From NCBI RefSeq assembly GCF_026151205.1, contig NC_087073.1:16883837-16947836 (forward strand): a DNA stretch of 64,000 nucleotides, in the 5' to 3' direction. The notes beneath the pieces are model-generated. The model did no database searches. It saw only the letters and a list, made by a program, of their open reading frames with translations, and was not told the origin of the DNA. Below, piece after piece: positions 23,701 to 36,560 of this stretch (positions within the stretch are counted from its first letter, which is position 1; each line of letters starts with the position of its first letter). This DNA comes from Bolinopsis microptera. Its lineage: Eukaryota; Ctenophora; Tentaculata; Lobata; Bolinopsidae. Position numbers and translations under genes: made by a program.

Positions 23701-25903
23701 AATGCTGGGTTGAAGATCTGCCTTCCCGGAACCATCATAACCAAAGTAAAGGAGTAAAGGGGTTATAGTTACCTAGTAACAAAAAGGTGGTTACCTAGCA
23801 ACCTGCCGGCAGACAAGCTGGACTGCATATCTGGGATCTGTGCAGCTGACCGATAAGAAAATAGGTAAAACAGCATACCGGAGCTGCGTTCAGACTACTT
23901 GGTATTTAAATCACTATTGCTAACACATCGTGGTTCATATCGGTGCATCGCAACATCTCACGTGACGTATGCTTCTGACCAAGTCAGGTGATCGTGTTTA
24001 GGCTTGACGTCACGTGATAATGTCTTAATTAGATCTGGACCAACAAGAGTCTACCGCATTAAAGGTTGTGGCGAGATGTACCCTAATATGGAGGAGGTGA
24101 TGGACGGTGGTCATTATAAAATTAGGAGTACTACGTGTTTAAACGCAATATTGAAAAGTATGGACTATAGTACTAGTATAGCTGAAGTACAGACATACTT
24201 TTCAACAGAAATTTGACTAGATTATTTTGATTTACTAAAATCGCTATATTTATAGCCTGATCTTAAAGATGCTTTGCGTTTCTGACTGTTCTATTGAAGT
24301 AGGTATCCGTCTAGACTACTGTGATCACTGTGGGACCAACCTCTCATCAGAGACTCTGGCAATTATGGATCCTGTTTGAAGCTGAAATGAGGTTGCATTA
24401 CCATGTTACTTACTATTAATATTAATAGCTTCGTTAATATACGAGCCTTTGAATAATATGATTATTAATTTGGTATGATCGCAAAATGGAAAGTCAATAT
24501 TTTGAGTCTCAAGTGCTACAAGTTGTATATTATGAATAATAAGTGGTTAGAGTCGAAGGGGGCTGTCATATATCAATTGTAATCTGACCGATCAATTGTT
24601 TCTAATAAATATATCTGATAATTCCGTGTATGCATTGTCTCAGGGTAAATATTACTGCTATGGCGAGTTTTTGATTGGCGGTATAGATTCAAATTAAACG
24701 GCGATCTTTAACGATCTTTAACGACCTTAAACGATCTTTAACGATTAATATGATCTATCTCTGCTTCTTAAAACAAAGGCACGTGATAATATTTGGGGGA
24801 GAAAATTAACAAGAGCCACCCATTTCGGTGCTCAAAATTGAAAACTCGATATTATATGAAACAGAGGTATGTGAGAGGTATGCTTTGAGACATTTCAAGT
24901 GAAACCTTCAAATTTTGATGACATAGGCCTTCACACCTACGTAATAAAGTCGCCAGATGTCCTGTAGAATTTTAATATGAATTTCCCGTAAATACAAAGT
25001 TTCTCTGGGACTAATAATATTGGCACAGTCCAAATTGTTTCGATTTGTTTTACATTTACATACCGGCATACTGCAAATCCATTTTACTGTGCCCTTGTTC
25101 CAACGTTGACTACTTTAATTATTAAAATTTGAAAAAAATGTAATTTAGTAAATGGATATCTAACAAATTATATTCGGATTCCAAAATCACACGACTCCCT
25201 CAGTATTATTTAATTTTGTCTAGAAATAACAAATACGATTTTACGCATACTATAAAATGAGTAATGCCAGCCCAGCATAAAGTGCACAATGAGTTCCTTG
25301 AGTCCTTGGTACGTGGTTCTGGCCTGTATATCACTATATTATGCGGTTCTGGCCGACCACTTTCCACTTTCTATTTACTTTAATAACATGGATATTATTA
25401 AATATAAAGCGAGACGATATATATTTTCCTGCTAGTATTATTAAATAGGCTCTCACACAATGCATGCTAACTTAATATAAGTTAAGTAAGACCTATAAGT
25501 TTCCTTCACGTTCAGCCGTCACGTGACAGTCACGAGTTTGATATATTACAGCAGTATAGTATCATAGGTAAACCAGCCAATTACATTTACAGCTGAAAAA
25601 TATAAAAAACTTTTGCATTTCAACTGCGATGCTGATAGTGAAGTCCCGGCTGTAGGGACTTCACTATCAGAATTATGAAAATAAAAACGTGTCTAATGGT
25701 TATGCGGCCTAGTTATCATATGTTAATATCTTAATTTATTCTTATAATATGTGTGGGTAGAATTTTATATCAGACTGAGTTTCACCTGAGAACTTCAAGC
25801 ATGTCTCTCCGCCGAAGCTTTGATTGGAGACCGAGAAAGAAGCTGGTGTCATGCCTAGCATACCAAGTTGAACATAGCTGCCATCAAAGCATTAACTTAA
25901 AGT
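20784..25903. other. Gene-poor AT-rich stretch
   Basis: No exon with family signature seen. A frame at 24004-24216 lacks recognisable features. A short sequence at 25399-25434 joins the two ends of a dispersed repeat family seen again at 48.5 kb (AAAGCGAGACG next to CCTGCTAG). Confidence 0.4.
25632..25670. repeat. 16-bp perfect hairpin
   Basis: CTGATAGTGAAGTCCC pairs exactly with GGGACTTCACTATCAG across a 7-base loop. No surrounding gene explains it. Confidence 0.7.
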
Positions 25904-26325
25904 CAAAGCCTGTAGATGCAGGATCACAAAGCCTTTAGATGCAGGACCACAAAGCCTGTAGATGCAGGATCACAAAGCCTGTAGATGCAGGATCACAAAG
26001 CCTGTAGATGCAGGATCACAAAGCCTGTAGATGCAGGACCATAAAGCCTGTAGATGCAGGATCAAAAAGCCTGTAGATGCAGGACCACAAAGCCTGTAGA
26101 TGCAGGATCACAAAGCCTGTAGATGCAGGATCACAAAGCCTGTAGATGCAGGATCACAAAGCCTGTATATGCAGGATCACAAAGCCTGTAGATGCAGGAT
26201 CACAAAGCCTGTAGATGCAGGATCACAAAGCCTGTAGATGCAGGATCACAAAGCCTGTAGATGCAGAATCACAAAGCCTGTAGATGCAGGATCACAACGC
26301 CTGTAGATGCCTGATGCAGGATCAC
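25904..26325. repeat. CAAAGCCTGTAGATGCAGGATCA 23-bp satellite
   Basis: About 18 tandem copies with few substitutions. The period is not a multiple of three and there are no spacers, so it is neither a coding repeat nor a CRISPR array. Confidence 0.95.
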
Positions 26326-29241
26326 TGCGTACATTTTGTCCATACTCGATAGGATCCCCCGTTTAATGTACGTATTACTGTTGATTCAAAGAAAAGTGAC
26401 ATAGTGAATTTCGGCTGTTTTCGCAAATTCATTACCGACCCTCCGTGACATTGTTTAGCAAACAATGACTTCAAAACAACCAAGTTTTCGCAGTCAGTGA
26501 TGGAATTGCGTCTGTTTGCAAACTTTATTAATCAAAAAACGCAAGAAACGGACAACTGAAACGACACTGAATGGTAAAGGCAGTTTCTTGGTAGACCATG
26601 GCCATATTATGGGACAACGTCGTGGAAGAACAGCTTTAACATTTTAAAGTTAAACATCTTTAGGTCTAACGACCGTGATTGAATCAAACGTACGTGCTCC
26701 TACTACAACTTACTAATCTTCTTGATTTCTATGCAAGGGAAGTATTCTAAAGATTTCCTTCATCCCCTATGTAAGAAATTCTGATAGAAGAATGTTAGAT
26801 TGCCGTGGCACGGCGATTACTAATCCTTAAAACATCTCATACCAAACAATGGAACTTAAAGTTTAAGTTATAGTTAAAACTTAAACGTTGGCGTTTACAA
26901 ATCCATCAGCAATAATGTTAGTAGTCTACTTTTCCATGAACAAGGATGACTGAAAAGGATGGTAATTGATTACTCTACTCTTGTCTATCACGTGACTTAC
27001 TTAAACACGTTATCTAGATGGCCCGACGGATTATTCAAAACCTTAATCCTCTACTCTGACCCCAACTCTTACCCTAACCCAATTCCTTACTGAAGCATTT
27101 GCCTAAAACTCTAACCTTAACGAGATATTAGACAAACTTTCTTACGGTCATGTCACGTGATCGAAAAAGTTTTTCGCCGATTACTCACCAGGGAAACATT
27201 TTGATCCTATGCCATGTGGGGAGATTTGGAACCAGCATTCAAAAATACAACAATTTGAACTGGTTTCAACTGTCTATTCGGAGATCATTTTAGAAAAATC
27301 TCGAAGTTCGAGTGTTCAGTGATTTAGCAAGATCGGACTGATTACTTATTAAAGATATGCAGCTGAAAACTTATATTATTGGTTTTAGGAGGGAAGTGGA
27401 GCAGCTGAAAGTTTGGTTTGACACGTGACATGAGCGACTAGAATTTACAAAGCCGGGCCCTGTTTCCATAGACAGCTAGCTACGAGAAGAATATCTATAA
27501 GTATAAGATTCAAAAATCTAGCTGAGTGGCAACAATTTTAATGCTAACAGCCGAGATTTAAAAAAATTTCTAAATGTGAATAGTTGTTAAGAATTACAAA
27601 ATGCGTCACAGGGAAGTACTGTAAATGTTATTGTACCATGCCGAATTATGACATACTAGAGAATTTAAATTAAGATTAACGGAACAGATCTCGTATGTTA
27701 TTGTCATAACATTAACGGTAACACTAACCTACAATTACTGCAACGCGCGCTCACTCGGATTAGCTACTAGTACTAGTACTCTGACTCACCAATTCTTTTC
27801 GCCGAAATATCAAAATTTCGAGCGAAATTTAAGACGGGCCTCACCCGTCAAACTCAAAGCAATTCAACTTCAAGTCGCAAGAACTGAACTGAAGCCTTAA
27901 TAACAAGTTATAGTGTTACTACAATAGTTCTTAACCATACCCGTGCCAGGGATACTGATATATCGGGAGTCTGTGACGGGGTTCTTAATGAAGCATTTTT
28001 CAGATCTTTTATTAAAACGAATACTTGTAGTTATATAGTATATACATTCAACACTAATCGGAGTCCTACAAGTACAATTGATTGGGGACCAGCTTTGCTT
28101 TGAATTTTAAGTTGAATTCTAAGTCTTTAGTTTGGTTAAAATAACGTACAACCGTGACACGTGCTACTTCAAATAAGCGAGACGGGGAGCGAATCGCTAA
28201 ATAAATACCTATAAATAATGAAAAGTTTAAAGTCAGACTTGGGGAGACACGAGTTGAGCGTTGGCAGAGGGACCCAACCATGTGACCAGAAAGCTGCGAC
28301 CACTGACAGGGCAGATTAGATACGTCAAGATACACAATCAATATGATTTATAGCATTATCTATATCTCGTACAGTTGATTTTTCTAGTCAACTAGAATTG
28401 AGGCCAGACAAAGCAGTACAATATCAACTCAGCACTACAGACCGTTTTACCTGGGGACCTCAGGCTATCATGTTCATAGAGATTCGGCGCAGCCCATTAA
28501 CAGACCATTTAGCAACAGGTTTTAATGGTGCTTTATTATAAAGTTATAATATGGATGAGCTAGACACGCTGCTGCTGCTGCTAGAGCCAGGGAAACGGTT
28601 CGTGACCGGGTAATCAAGTAATCAGGATGGGGGTAATAAGGATGGGGGTAATCAGGATGGTCAAGTTCCCAAAATCCTGATAATATAACTTGCAAAAAGG
28701 TAAAAATACACTGATGCTATTATTAGTTGCATATATATTGTATCGCTACTAAACATAAAAAACGACGAAACATTATATTGTCCCTGTATCAATTCTCCTC
28801 TGTCATCAGAAGTACCAAGGAATGATGCTATAAAAACCGTACAACGAATATTTTAGTTACCTGATCGATAACTAAACAGAGAACATAAAAATAAATATAT
28901 ACACTTTTTGTTGTCTGAGTCTCATTTAACGATTTCGAGAAAAGGAGCAATGAAGTAAATAACTCAGCGAAATATCTACTAATCAATCACAAAATGAGAC
29001 AGAGCTAGAGAGAGAGAGAGAGAGAGAGCACAGCCAGTTGAGATCACTAAAATCACGACGGTATCTAGGTTATAGAGTTGGGCGGTTAAATGATGGTTAT
29101 ATTGTAAACTGAGAGTTATCCCGCCATGTGCCTGAATATTGCGTGCTTCTAGTTCGACTGCTGGTTAAGCAATTACAAACTATTTAAGTAAACTACACTC
29201 ACGCGCTGGTAACATGATGGTATGGGAACCTACTATAGCAT
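26326..29241. other. Gene-poor stretch
   Basis: Contains a short (GA)n tract at about 29007-29029 and scattered CACGTG palindromes. No coding exon is supported. Confidence 0.4.
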
Positions 29242-29930
29242 GCTACTGTAGAGAGCTACTGTAGGGAGCTACTGTAGGGGCTACTGTAGGGAGCTACTGT
29301 AGGGGCTACTGTAGGGAGCTATTGTAGGGAGCTACTGTAGGGAGCTACTGTAGGAAGCTACTGTAGGGAGCTACTGTAGGGAGCTACTGTAGGGAGCTAC
29401 TGTAGGGAGCTACTGTAGGGAGCTACTGTAGGGAGCTACTGTAGGGAGCTACTGTAGGGAGCTACTGTAGGGAGCTACTGTAGGGAGCTACTGTAGGGAG
29501 CTACTGTAGGGAGCTACTGTAGGAAGCTTCTGTAGGGAGCTACTGTAGGGAGCTACTGTAGGGAGCTACTGTAGGGAGCTACTGTAGGGAGCTACTGTAG
29601 GGAGCTACTGTAGGGAGCTACTGTAGGGAGCTACTGTAGGGAGCTACTGTAGAGAGCTACTGTAGGGAGCTACTGTAGGGAGCTACTGTAGGGAGCTACT
29701 GTAGGGAGCTACTGTAGGGAGCTACTGTAGGGAGCTACTGTAGGAAGCTTCTGTAGGGAGCTACTGTAGGGAGCTACTGTAGGAAGCTACTGTAGGGAGC
29801 TACTGTATGGAGCTACTGTAGGGAGCTACTGTAGGGAGCTACTGTAGGGAGCTACTGTAGGGGCTACTGTAGGGAGCTAATGTAGGGAGCTACTGTAGGG
29901 AGCTACTGTAGGGAGCTACTGTAGGGAGTT
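29242..29930. repeat. GAGCTACTGTAGG 13-bp satellite
   Basis: About 53 tandem copies of a 13-bp unit with rare variants (GAAGCTTCTGTAG, GGGGCTACTGTAG). The core CTAC-T-GTAG is self-complementary, so the array could form slipped hairpins. Confidence 0.95.
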
Positions 29931-32900
29931 ATTGGGTTATACAGTTAGCTGACTCTTAATCCCATACAATAATTACACCAAGGAATCACTGGAAATTCGT
30001 AATACTTCATCTACTTACCAAAATTAAAACTATAACATCTTTTACAACGATTGTTTTGATTAACAGACTTAAATAAACCTTAAAGAATAATAACTATGTT
30101 AAGATTTCAAATGTTTTTATGACTATATTACGAAGGGTTAGTGTAAAATTATAACAAACTGAAACGTGCTTACTATTGTTTTTCAAAACTTCAGCAGAAT
30201 TAAGACTAAGAGCCCACCAGTGAAAAAAAAATACCGCATCGTTTTTTATACATGAACAATTAATGAGTATATTAAACAATTAAAAAAAGATTTAAACTTT
30301 ATTACCTCGGAAGAAGTGTTTAGAGTGATTTAGAGTATGGTTACTGGAATCGCCACTTTATACCCTAACTTGTCTCAGTACAATATTAAAGTTGGAAACC
30401 CATAAAAATCCGCTGAGAATTAGATGCGATAATATTTTGTAAATAGTTTCCACACCTGACTAACTAGACTAACTTGACTCGATCTCAATCTGTTGAAATA
30501 TTGCGATTAACCTTGACATTTTATATATTTGATAAATTATTCATTTGTCAAAATCAATCCTCATTTTGTTCTGAATCGGTTATCGATAGTGTTAAACGTA
30601 TTACGTCAATGTATTATCAATTTGCAATGTGAAAATATAAATGATATTAAAGAATAATAATGAACTTACGAGAATATTTTTAGGAAGAAAGATGTGATTA
30701 ACATCTGACGAGATGCAGTACGACAGTTAGCTTTGAGCCGAGTGCAATGGAGAATCTTGTATGTCATACAAAAGATCATATCTTTTTCGATAAAACAAAT
30801 TTCTCCATTGTACGACACCAACATCGTCCGACTATCGTTTAAGTTTTAAATAACGTGGATATAAATAACTTGCAAAGGATAGTGGATACAAATGGAAACT
30901 GGAAAGTATGAATATCATTTAAATTTGGACGCTGAATTATATTTCGATCAGTTTATTTATTCCAAATTGATCTACCGTTGGTATCACGTATTGGTTATAA
31001 AGCTCTGACTCCAACAAGGATGAGCGTGACAAACAAATTTTGCTTTCAACAAAAAATGATAAAAAAGTCTATAAGGGTAAGATTATGGATCGGTTAGGAA
31101 CTACTATAACTAATTCAGTTATGACAGACCCTTAATATAAGATTTAGGGTAAAAAAGTGATGATATCGATGTCACAATTATGACATCAATATCATCACTT
31201 TGTGACTTCATCAGCTTGTGACGTCATCAGCTTGTGAAGTCCCTAGTTTGTGAGGTTTACAGATTATGTTGCAAGATAACCTTTACGTAAATATATAATT
31301 ACGAGACCTACCAAAAATTTGAAAAATGATTGTATCTAATTTTGCTCCTTTAGCAAATTAAAAATTAAAATTTCAAATTTGGACACGAGTCTTGGAACAG
31401 CCTGTATAATCACAATATTACAAACATACCAACCAATGTATAAACTATAATGTGTATGATATTAATTAAAGGAGCTTATTAATGCTGCGAAGGGGCCATA
31501 TTCAATTGTACTTATTTGTTGTAGGCCATGTTCATGGCCTACAACATCATCAATTGGATGATAACTGATAAGATGTATAGAATTAGAAGGCAATATTGCA
31601 TAACTGGTTGCGTTACATCGTTTAAAGTTAATACATGTCCTACAAAGTTTAAAACCTGATCAATGGTAACAATTGACATAATATGTTATCATAATCTTTA
31701 GTCTTTACCGCATCGATAGCGCCATTGTTAGCCCCAGGTATTTAAATACAATAATAAAGAATATCAGGTATACATACAGATATATATCTGATTCATAAAA
31801 AACACAATTATAATCTTGATCATCTTGACCGTACCTGTCTCCGATCAATAAAAGTCTAAGGTTTTTGATTATTCGTCGTTATAATTCTTTATTATTTGGT
31901 AAAATCATTAAATAAAATCATCTGTCATAAATCTCATAATTATATAAGTTTGAATCCTGAACTAGACGTTTGGCGACCTAACAAATCATAATTGAACACG
32001 ATAGTAAAAATTATAAATCAGCCGCTCTGACATGGTTAACCACCTTCCTTGTGTTGTTGGTGAATCATATGAGCGGGATATAAATACCTCATTTCATAAA
32101 TAATTTCAGAAATCATAAATTGTAAGGTATTTTAGAAATTAGAAATTATTTAAAAAATTAGGATTAAGATATTTTTATACAGAGGGCACGCCACTCTTTC
32201 TTTTTCCCTATTGCCTTAGGGCCAATAAATTTGGTTCACAATAAATTTGGTTACCAATATTTTTGTTACCATAATTTTAGTCACCAATTTCGCAAATTTT
32301 TAGTCTATAACAATTTTAGTCACATTTTTCAACTTTTCGAAACCATTCTCCATTCCATTTATTTGATTTTTCAATTTTTGTCCCGATTTCGAATATAATA
32401 ATAAAGTCATATTTTATAGTTTAACGTTAGGCAATAGGCATGTGGATTAAATGATTTGTTGCAATAAAGAAATAAAACAAATAATTTGTAAAATAAAATG
32501 CTATCTATCAATTCGGCAATGAACACCCGTCTGAGCATAAGTATAACAAATTAAGCTGCACATGCAATGCAATACTCAGGAATTTAAATAACATCAGGTC
32601 TTTGACTCTGTATCACTAAGTTCTTCACTCTTCAGTACGCTGTTCGGTTTCTCTTTCACCATTCTTCGACTTTACCATTTCTGTCGGTACGACGTAGTTT
32701 ATGTCGATATGATTGACCCTTCAGCCGTTTCAACAGAACATGTTGGGATGGATCGATTAAAAATGTAATGTCCAAGAGGAGCTCTAACTCTTTAAGTGCA
32801 ATAGGACTTTGGTACAGTTTGTGCTTTGTAGTTTCACAACGTTCTTTCCTCCCAATAAAGTAGTTCAGCAGTAGGAACGGTGATGTCATTATATTAATTA

Positions 32901-33074
32901 TGAACAATGTAAGCTCAATAATATTCATGTCATATATGCTCTACTGAAATTTTGGTCTCCTTTAAAATTAGTCGCCGAAAAATGTAGTCTCATGAAATTT
33001 GGTTAACAACAATTTTAGTCAAAAGTTTGACTAAATTTATGATAGACTAAATTTGTCGTTCTTAAGGTATATTA
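29931..33074. other. Gene-poor stretch with small hairpins
   Basis: No credible exon. Inverted repeats occur at about 31156-31200 (GTGATGATATCGATGTCA-type arms) and 31517-31546 (14-bp perfect stem TGTTGTAGGCCATG, two-base loop). A run of TTTAGTCAC/TTTGGTTAC motifs occurs at 32.2-32.4 kb and 33.0 kb. Confidence 0.4.
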
Positions 33075-33322
33075 GGGTCTGCCCACACTACGCCTCTATT
33101 CCCCGAAGGTCTGCCCACACTACGCCATGTGGTGACGGGCCACATGGCGTGGGTAAAAAAAAACCGGATTCACACAACAAGGCGCGTAGTGTGGGCAGAG
33201 CTCCCGCCAGTTGGCGTGGAAACTCTCGGGGAATAAAGGCACGGATTTTAAAAATCCGTGTCAGAATTCCGGTGTAGTGTGGGCAGACCTTCGGGGAATA
33301 GAGGCGTAGTGTGGGCAGACCC
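33075..33322. mobile_element. 248-bp MITE with 52-bp terminal inverted repeats
   Basis: Arms of 52 bp, beginning GGGTCTGCCCACACTACGCC, match with one mismatch. The motif GTCTGCCCACACTACGCC occurs twice within each arm. TTA flanks both ends as a 3-bp duplication, as expected for PIF/Harbinger-type insertions. There is no coding capacity. It lies 77 bp from the large nested element. Confidence 0.9.
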
Positions 33323-33399
33323 TTACCACCATAACTTGAAGACGCTTTGAGCTACGAACTCCAAAGTCTCTAGGCACATTTGGTTTGATAATTGAAGTG

Positions 33400-34392
33400 A
33401 GTAGAAGGGAATGTATGAAGGCCAGCCATCAAGTGACTCCCAGCCACTCACAGCACGCCCCCAGGTCACGTGACAGCATTTCACAAAGGTCACGTGACAG
33501 ATCACATGTCATGGAATTAAACTGGAATTAAACTGGAATTAAACCTAAATAGTCAGAGGGAACACTAACGAACCCGTCGTGACAATACATCAATGAAATA
33601 AATAACATAATTATAAAAAAATCATAAATAAGACCCAAAACACGTAAAAAAATTAACTTCACTACAATCTGTACGAAAAGGAAACAAGATCAAATATAAT
33701 AATTTAACCGGATTAAAGTGGGTAATGCACCGATAAGGTAATAAATTATGCAGGAGAGGTTCATAAAATTCACAAAGTTACTCCAAAAGTCAAAAATACA
33801 CTATCAAGAAAGATTACACACAAACTCAAAGACGGGCGTAAATTATGCAACTGTAACTCCGAATGAAAACAGTTCGAACACTCATTTAAGGGACACATGT
33901 CATGTAACCACGTGACAAGCTCGTTAATTAAATGACAAGGTCACGTGACAAGATAATTGACCAATGAGGAGCCAGAACGTCATGACGAATCAATCAATAA
34001 TCCCGACTAAAGGATCTAAAGTCTGATTAAACAGTTTGTCAAGCAGATTACCCGTCACTTGATTACCGGTCACGTGTTTAGCTTAAGCATCATGTGACAT
34101 GAATGTTATTTGAACCTCGAGATCACGTGACAGGAGTCACTTGATTACCCGTCAGAACGTCATGATGAATAAATTAATAATCCTGTCTAAAGGATCTAAA
34201 GTCTGATTAAACGGTTGCCAAGCACTTGGCTCCTGTCACTTGATTACTATACCGGTCAAATGATTCTTCACGATTTACCCCGGTCCAGTCACCACTCCAA
34301 ATAAGTAGAGGGTGACATAACGAAATGTGGTGTAGGGTTACCATCGCTCGACCTCCTGGAAATTACAAGTCTTATCATCAATTTTCTGACAT
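33400..34392 (+). repeat. Left terminal inverted repeat of the 5.6-kb element
   Basis: It matches 38275-38985 in reverse complement. It carries six CACGTG palindromes, mostly within GTCACGTGAC, and a diverged internal duplication around GGATCTAAAGTCTGATTAAAC (about 34012 and 34192). A further 43 bp at 35473-35515 continue the match to 38222-38271. Confidence 0.9.
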
Positions 34393-35083
34393 TGAAAAAG
34401 ATCTTGGAGTACATATCAATAGTAAGTTAGATTGGTCACATCACTGTGATATGATATACTCTAAGGCTAGTCAGAGGTTAGGCCTTCTAAAAAGAACATG
34501 TTACTTCACCAAGAACACTAAAAAACGTCGGGCCTTCTATCTATCTCAGGTTAGAAGTCATTTCGAACACTGCACAATTGTCTGGCGGCCTCATTCAGAA
34601 ACCTCGGTGGAGAAACTTGAATCGATACAAAAAAGAGGTATCAAGTGGATCCTTAATGATATTTACTTGAGCCTTAGGGACAAAAAAAGGTATTTCATAG
34701 CGTGTAAGGAACTAAATATCGTTCCACTCTCGGTAAGGTTTGATTACAAGGATATATTATATTTTCATAGTATTTTTTATGACATGTCAGTTGTGACATT
34801 TCCACCTTACTTACGACGTTTCATGGGAAGTAGGTTAAGGCGATCACATCTAGACGATCTCAGTATGATTAGTGACATTTCTCCTCAAGTTCCACAAAAC
34901 CTTACGTCAAGCCAGACCAGATGTTCAGGCATATCTAAGTCTTACTTTTACAGAGCACACATTCTTTGGAATAAACTCCCTTATGAATTAAGGGAAATCT
35001 CAAGGCCATCCGTGTTTAAAACCCATTTAATTAAGTACCTCTGGACAGTTCTAAACGACCATATAACATCCTCTGACAGTTAA
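34355..35083 (+). pseudogene. C-terminal part of a CR1-like LINE reverse transcriptase
   Basis: The frame (open from an ATG at 34325 that lies in flanking TIR sequence) encodes DLGVHINSKLDWSHHCD, then AFYLSQVRSHFEHCTIVWRP, LESIQKRGIKWI and SYFYRAHILWNKLPYELRE. This is the typical order after the catalytic core of CR1/jockey-type reverse transcriptases. The YADD-type core and endonuclease are absent. The first 38 bp are also in the right arm (38275-38312), so the LINE entered an arm before the two arms became identical. Not expected to be functional. Confidence 0.8.
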
Positions 35084-35529
35084 ACAATTTACCTTAATGT
35101 AACTATATTGTCTAAATATAAATTGATATGAAGTATAATTAATAAAATATGTTGAATAAAGTGTGTTTATAATTATGATTTATGGTACATTGTTATTTAT
35201 TATATTTATATTTTAGGCTGTAACCTTATTAGTTCAATGGAATAAACCTAGCATGCCTTGGTTGCAGCATCGCTTCACTTATAGGTGCATTTAGGGCCCG
35301 ATGTAATTGCTATGATCAGTTTACTGGTCAACTGGTGTTTCGGTGTCCCTTATTTTGTTTACACTCGGTCACTTGTCAAGGCATGTAAGGTCATTCGGCG
35401 ATATTTTCTTTGAAATAAAATGATGTATTTGTGTAACAATTTGAAAGTTTATTGATAAAAAAAAGAAAAAAAAGCAATAGCCACAGTATCTGAACCACAT
35501 TTTTACCCTTTAAGATATAACAACTGTTA

Positions 35530-35640
35530 GGTAGCCTAGTGGTTAGAGCATCCACCTTCTGCATAAAAGGTTCAGGGCGAATCCCATTGTCACCCTGCAG
35601 TCTAGGGAGTAGCAAAGGCTCCATACCATTGACTATTATT
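35530..35640 (+). mobile_element. tRNA-derived SINE
   Basis: An exact A-box match (TAGCCTAGTGG, 35532-35542) is followed at tRNA-like spacing by a degenerate B box (GGGCGAATCCC, about 35575-35585). Between them is an anticodon-arm-like stretch (CACCTTCTGCATAAAAGG). The pattern resembles tRNA-headed SINEs. The body is short and the 3' boundary is uncertain. Confidence 0.65.
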
Positions 35641-35830
35641 AACTACTAAATTTGCGTGTTATAAATTTGGTGAATTTCAAGAGACAAATAAAACTACCGT
35701 TTTATGATAATTTTTTTTGTTATCACCATAATCATAAATTGAAATCATCAAGAGTAAGATTGGGTACATAAATCAATCTATAACAGTTGTACGTTAATGG
35801 GGTTCTAGTTCAGGTAGCTAGTTCCACCAA

Positions 35831-36520
35831 CTACTTATTCAGATAAAGTTTGAGAATCTTATCGACAATAGTTGTGTTTTCGTTCATCAGTTTGTTTACA
35901 TCAGATAGACTTGTAGTGTTGATAACTGCATCCAATAGAGCTCGTTCTTCCAAACTTAAAATACCTGTTATGTCTTTTCCGTTGTCAATGAAACGCTGCT
36001 TCAAGTCCACAAACAATTCGGTTTTCATCATGTATGAGAATAACATGTCAAAACATTTATCTTGCTCTTTACACAATTTACTTTGTAACATGACGTCTAT
36101 AGATTTAAGTACTTTCGATATCTTTTTCTTGTGTGGTTGTTTGATTGGTACTCCTTTCCGCTTGCCTACGTGTTTCCAGTCAGTATCAGATTCTAACTCT
36201 TTAGCACTATATTCTTTGTTGGACTCATCATCGCTACTTGTTACACCACTAAATTCATCATCACCACTACCTGATACATCAGAGTTAGAACCACCTTGCT
36301 GAGATTCTTCAGAAACTATTGTATCAGCATCTGAACATACAGAATCAGGACCCTCCATTTTGACATCAGTCGCATCTGAGTTAGCTTTTGACAGTGGCTG
36401 TAGAATTGCAGAACTTTGATCTAACTCTCGGTTCTCTCGATGATACCTCCTAATGTGTGAGGACAGACTATATTTATTGGCAAAAGACTTGTCACAGAAT
36501 GAGCAGGTTACACAATTCAT
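35831..36520 (-). CDS. C2H2 zinc-finger protein inside the 5.6-kb element
   Basis: A 229-residue frame starts MNCVTCSFCDKSFANKYSLS and has one classical finger (Cys-x2-Cys-x12-His-x4-His, residues about 6-27). An acidic Ser/Asp-rich stretch follows (GSGDDEFSGVTSSDDESN, near 86-103), then a Lys-rich segment (GKRKGVPIKQPHKKKISKVL). The C-terminus is a helical-looking region without known family (SIDVMLQSKLCKEQDKCFDM onward). It is the only sizeable intact frame in the element. It might bind the repeated CACGTG sites in the arms or be a captured host gene. Neither is shown by the sequence. Confidence 0.6.
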   Translation of the reverse strand: MNCVTCSFCDKSFANKYSLSSHIRRYHRENRELDQSSAILQPLSKANSDATDVKMEGPDSVCSDADTIVSEESQQGGSNSDVSGSGDDEFSGVTSSDDESNKEYSAKELESDTDWKHVGKRKGVPIKQPHKKKISKVLKSIDVMLQSKLCKEQDKCFDMLFSYMMKTELFVDLKQRFIDNGKDITGILSLEERALLDAVINTTSLSDVNKLMNENTTIVDKILKLYLNK

Positions 36521-36560
36521 AACTGCAGTACAAACGTTTTATAATGCTATGCAACAACCA

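Noticed and set aside
24004..24216. 70-residue open frame
   Set aside because: No family signature, no splice context, and the length is expected by chance.
25904..26325. 23-bp repeats as a possible CRISPR or coding repeat
   Set aside because: There are no spacers, the period is not divisible by three, and the frame is closed.
35530..35605. Functional tRNA gene
   Set aside because: The A box is good, but the B box is degenerate and no cloverleaf with paired acceptor ends can be drawn. A SINE is more likely.
35391..35624. Minus-strand frame with a hydrophobic stretch
   Set aside because: It runs antisense across the SINE and an A-rich tract shared with the right arm. Not a protein signal.
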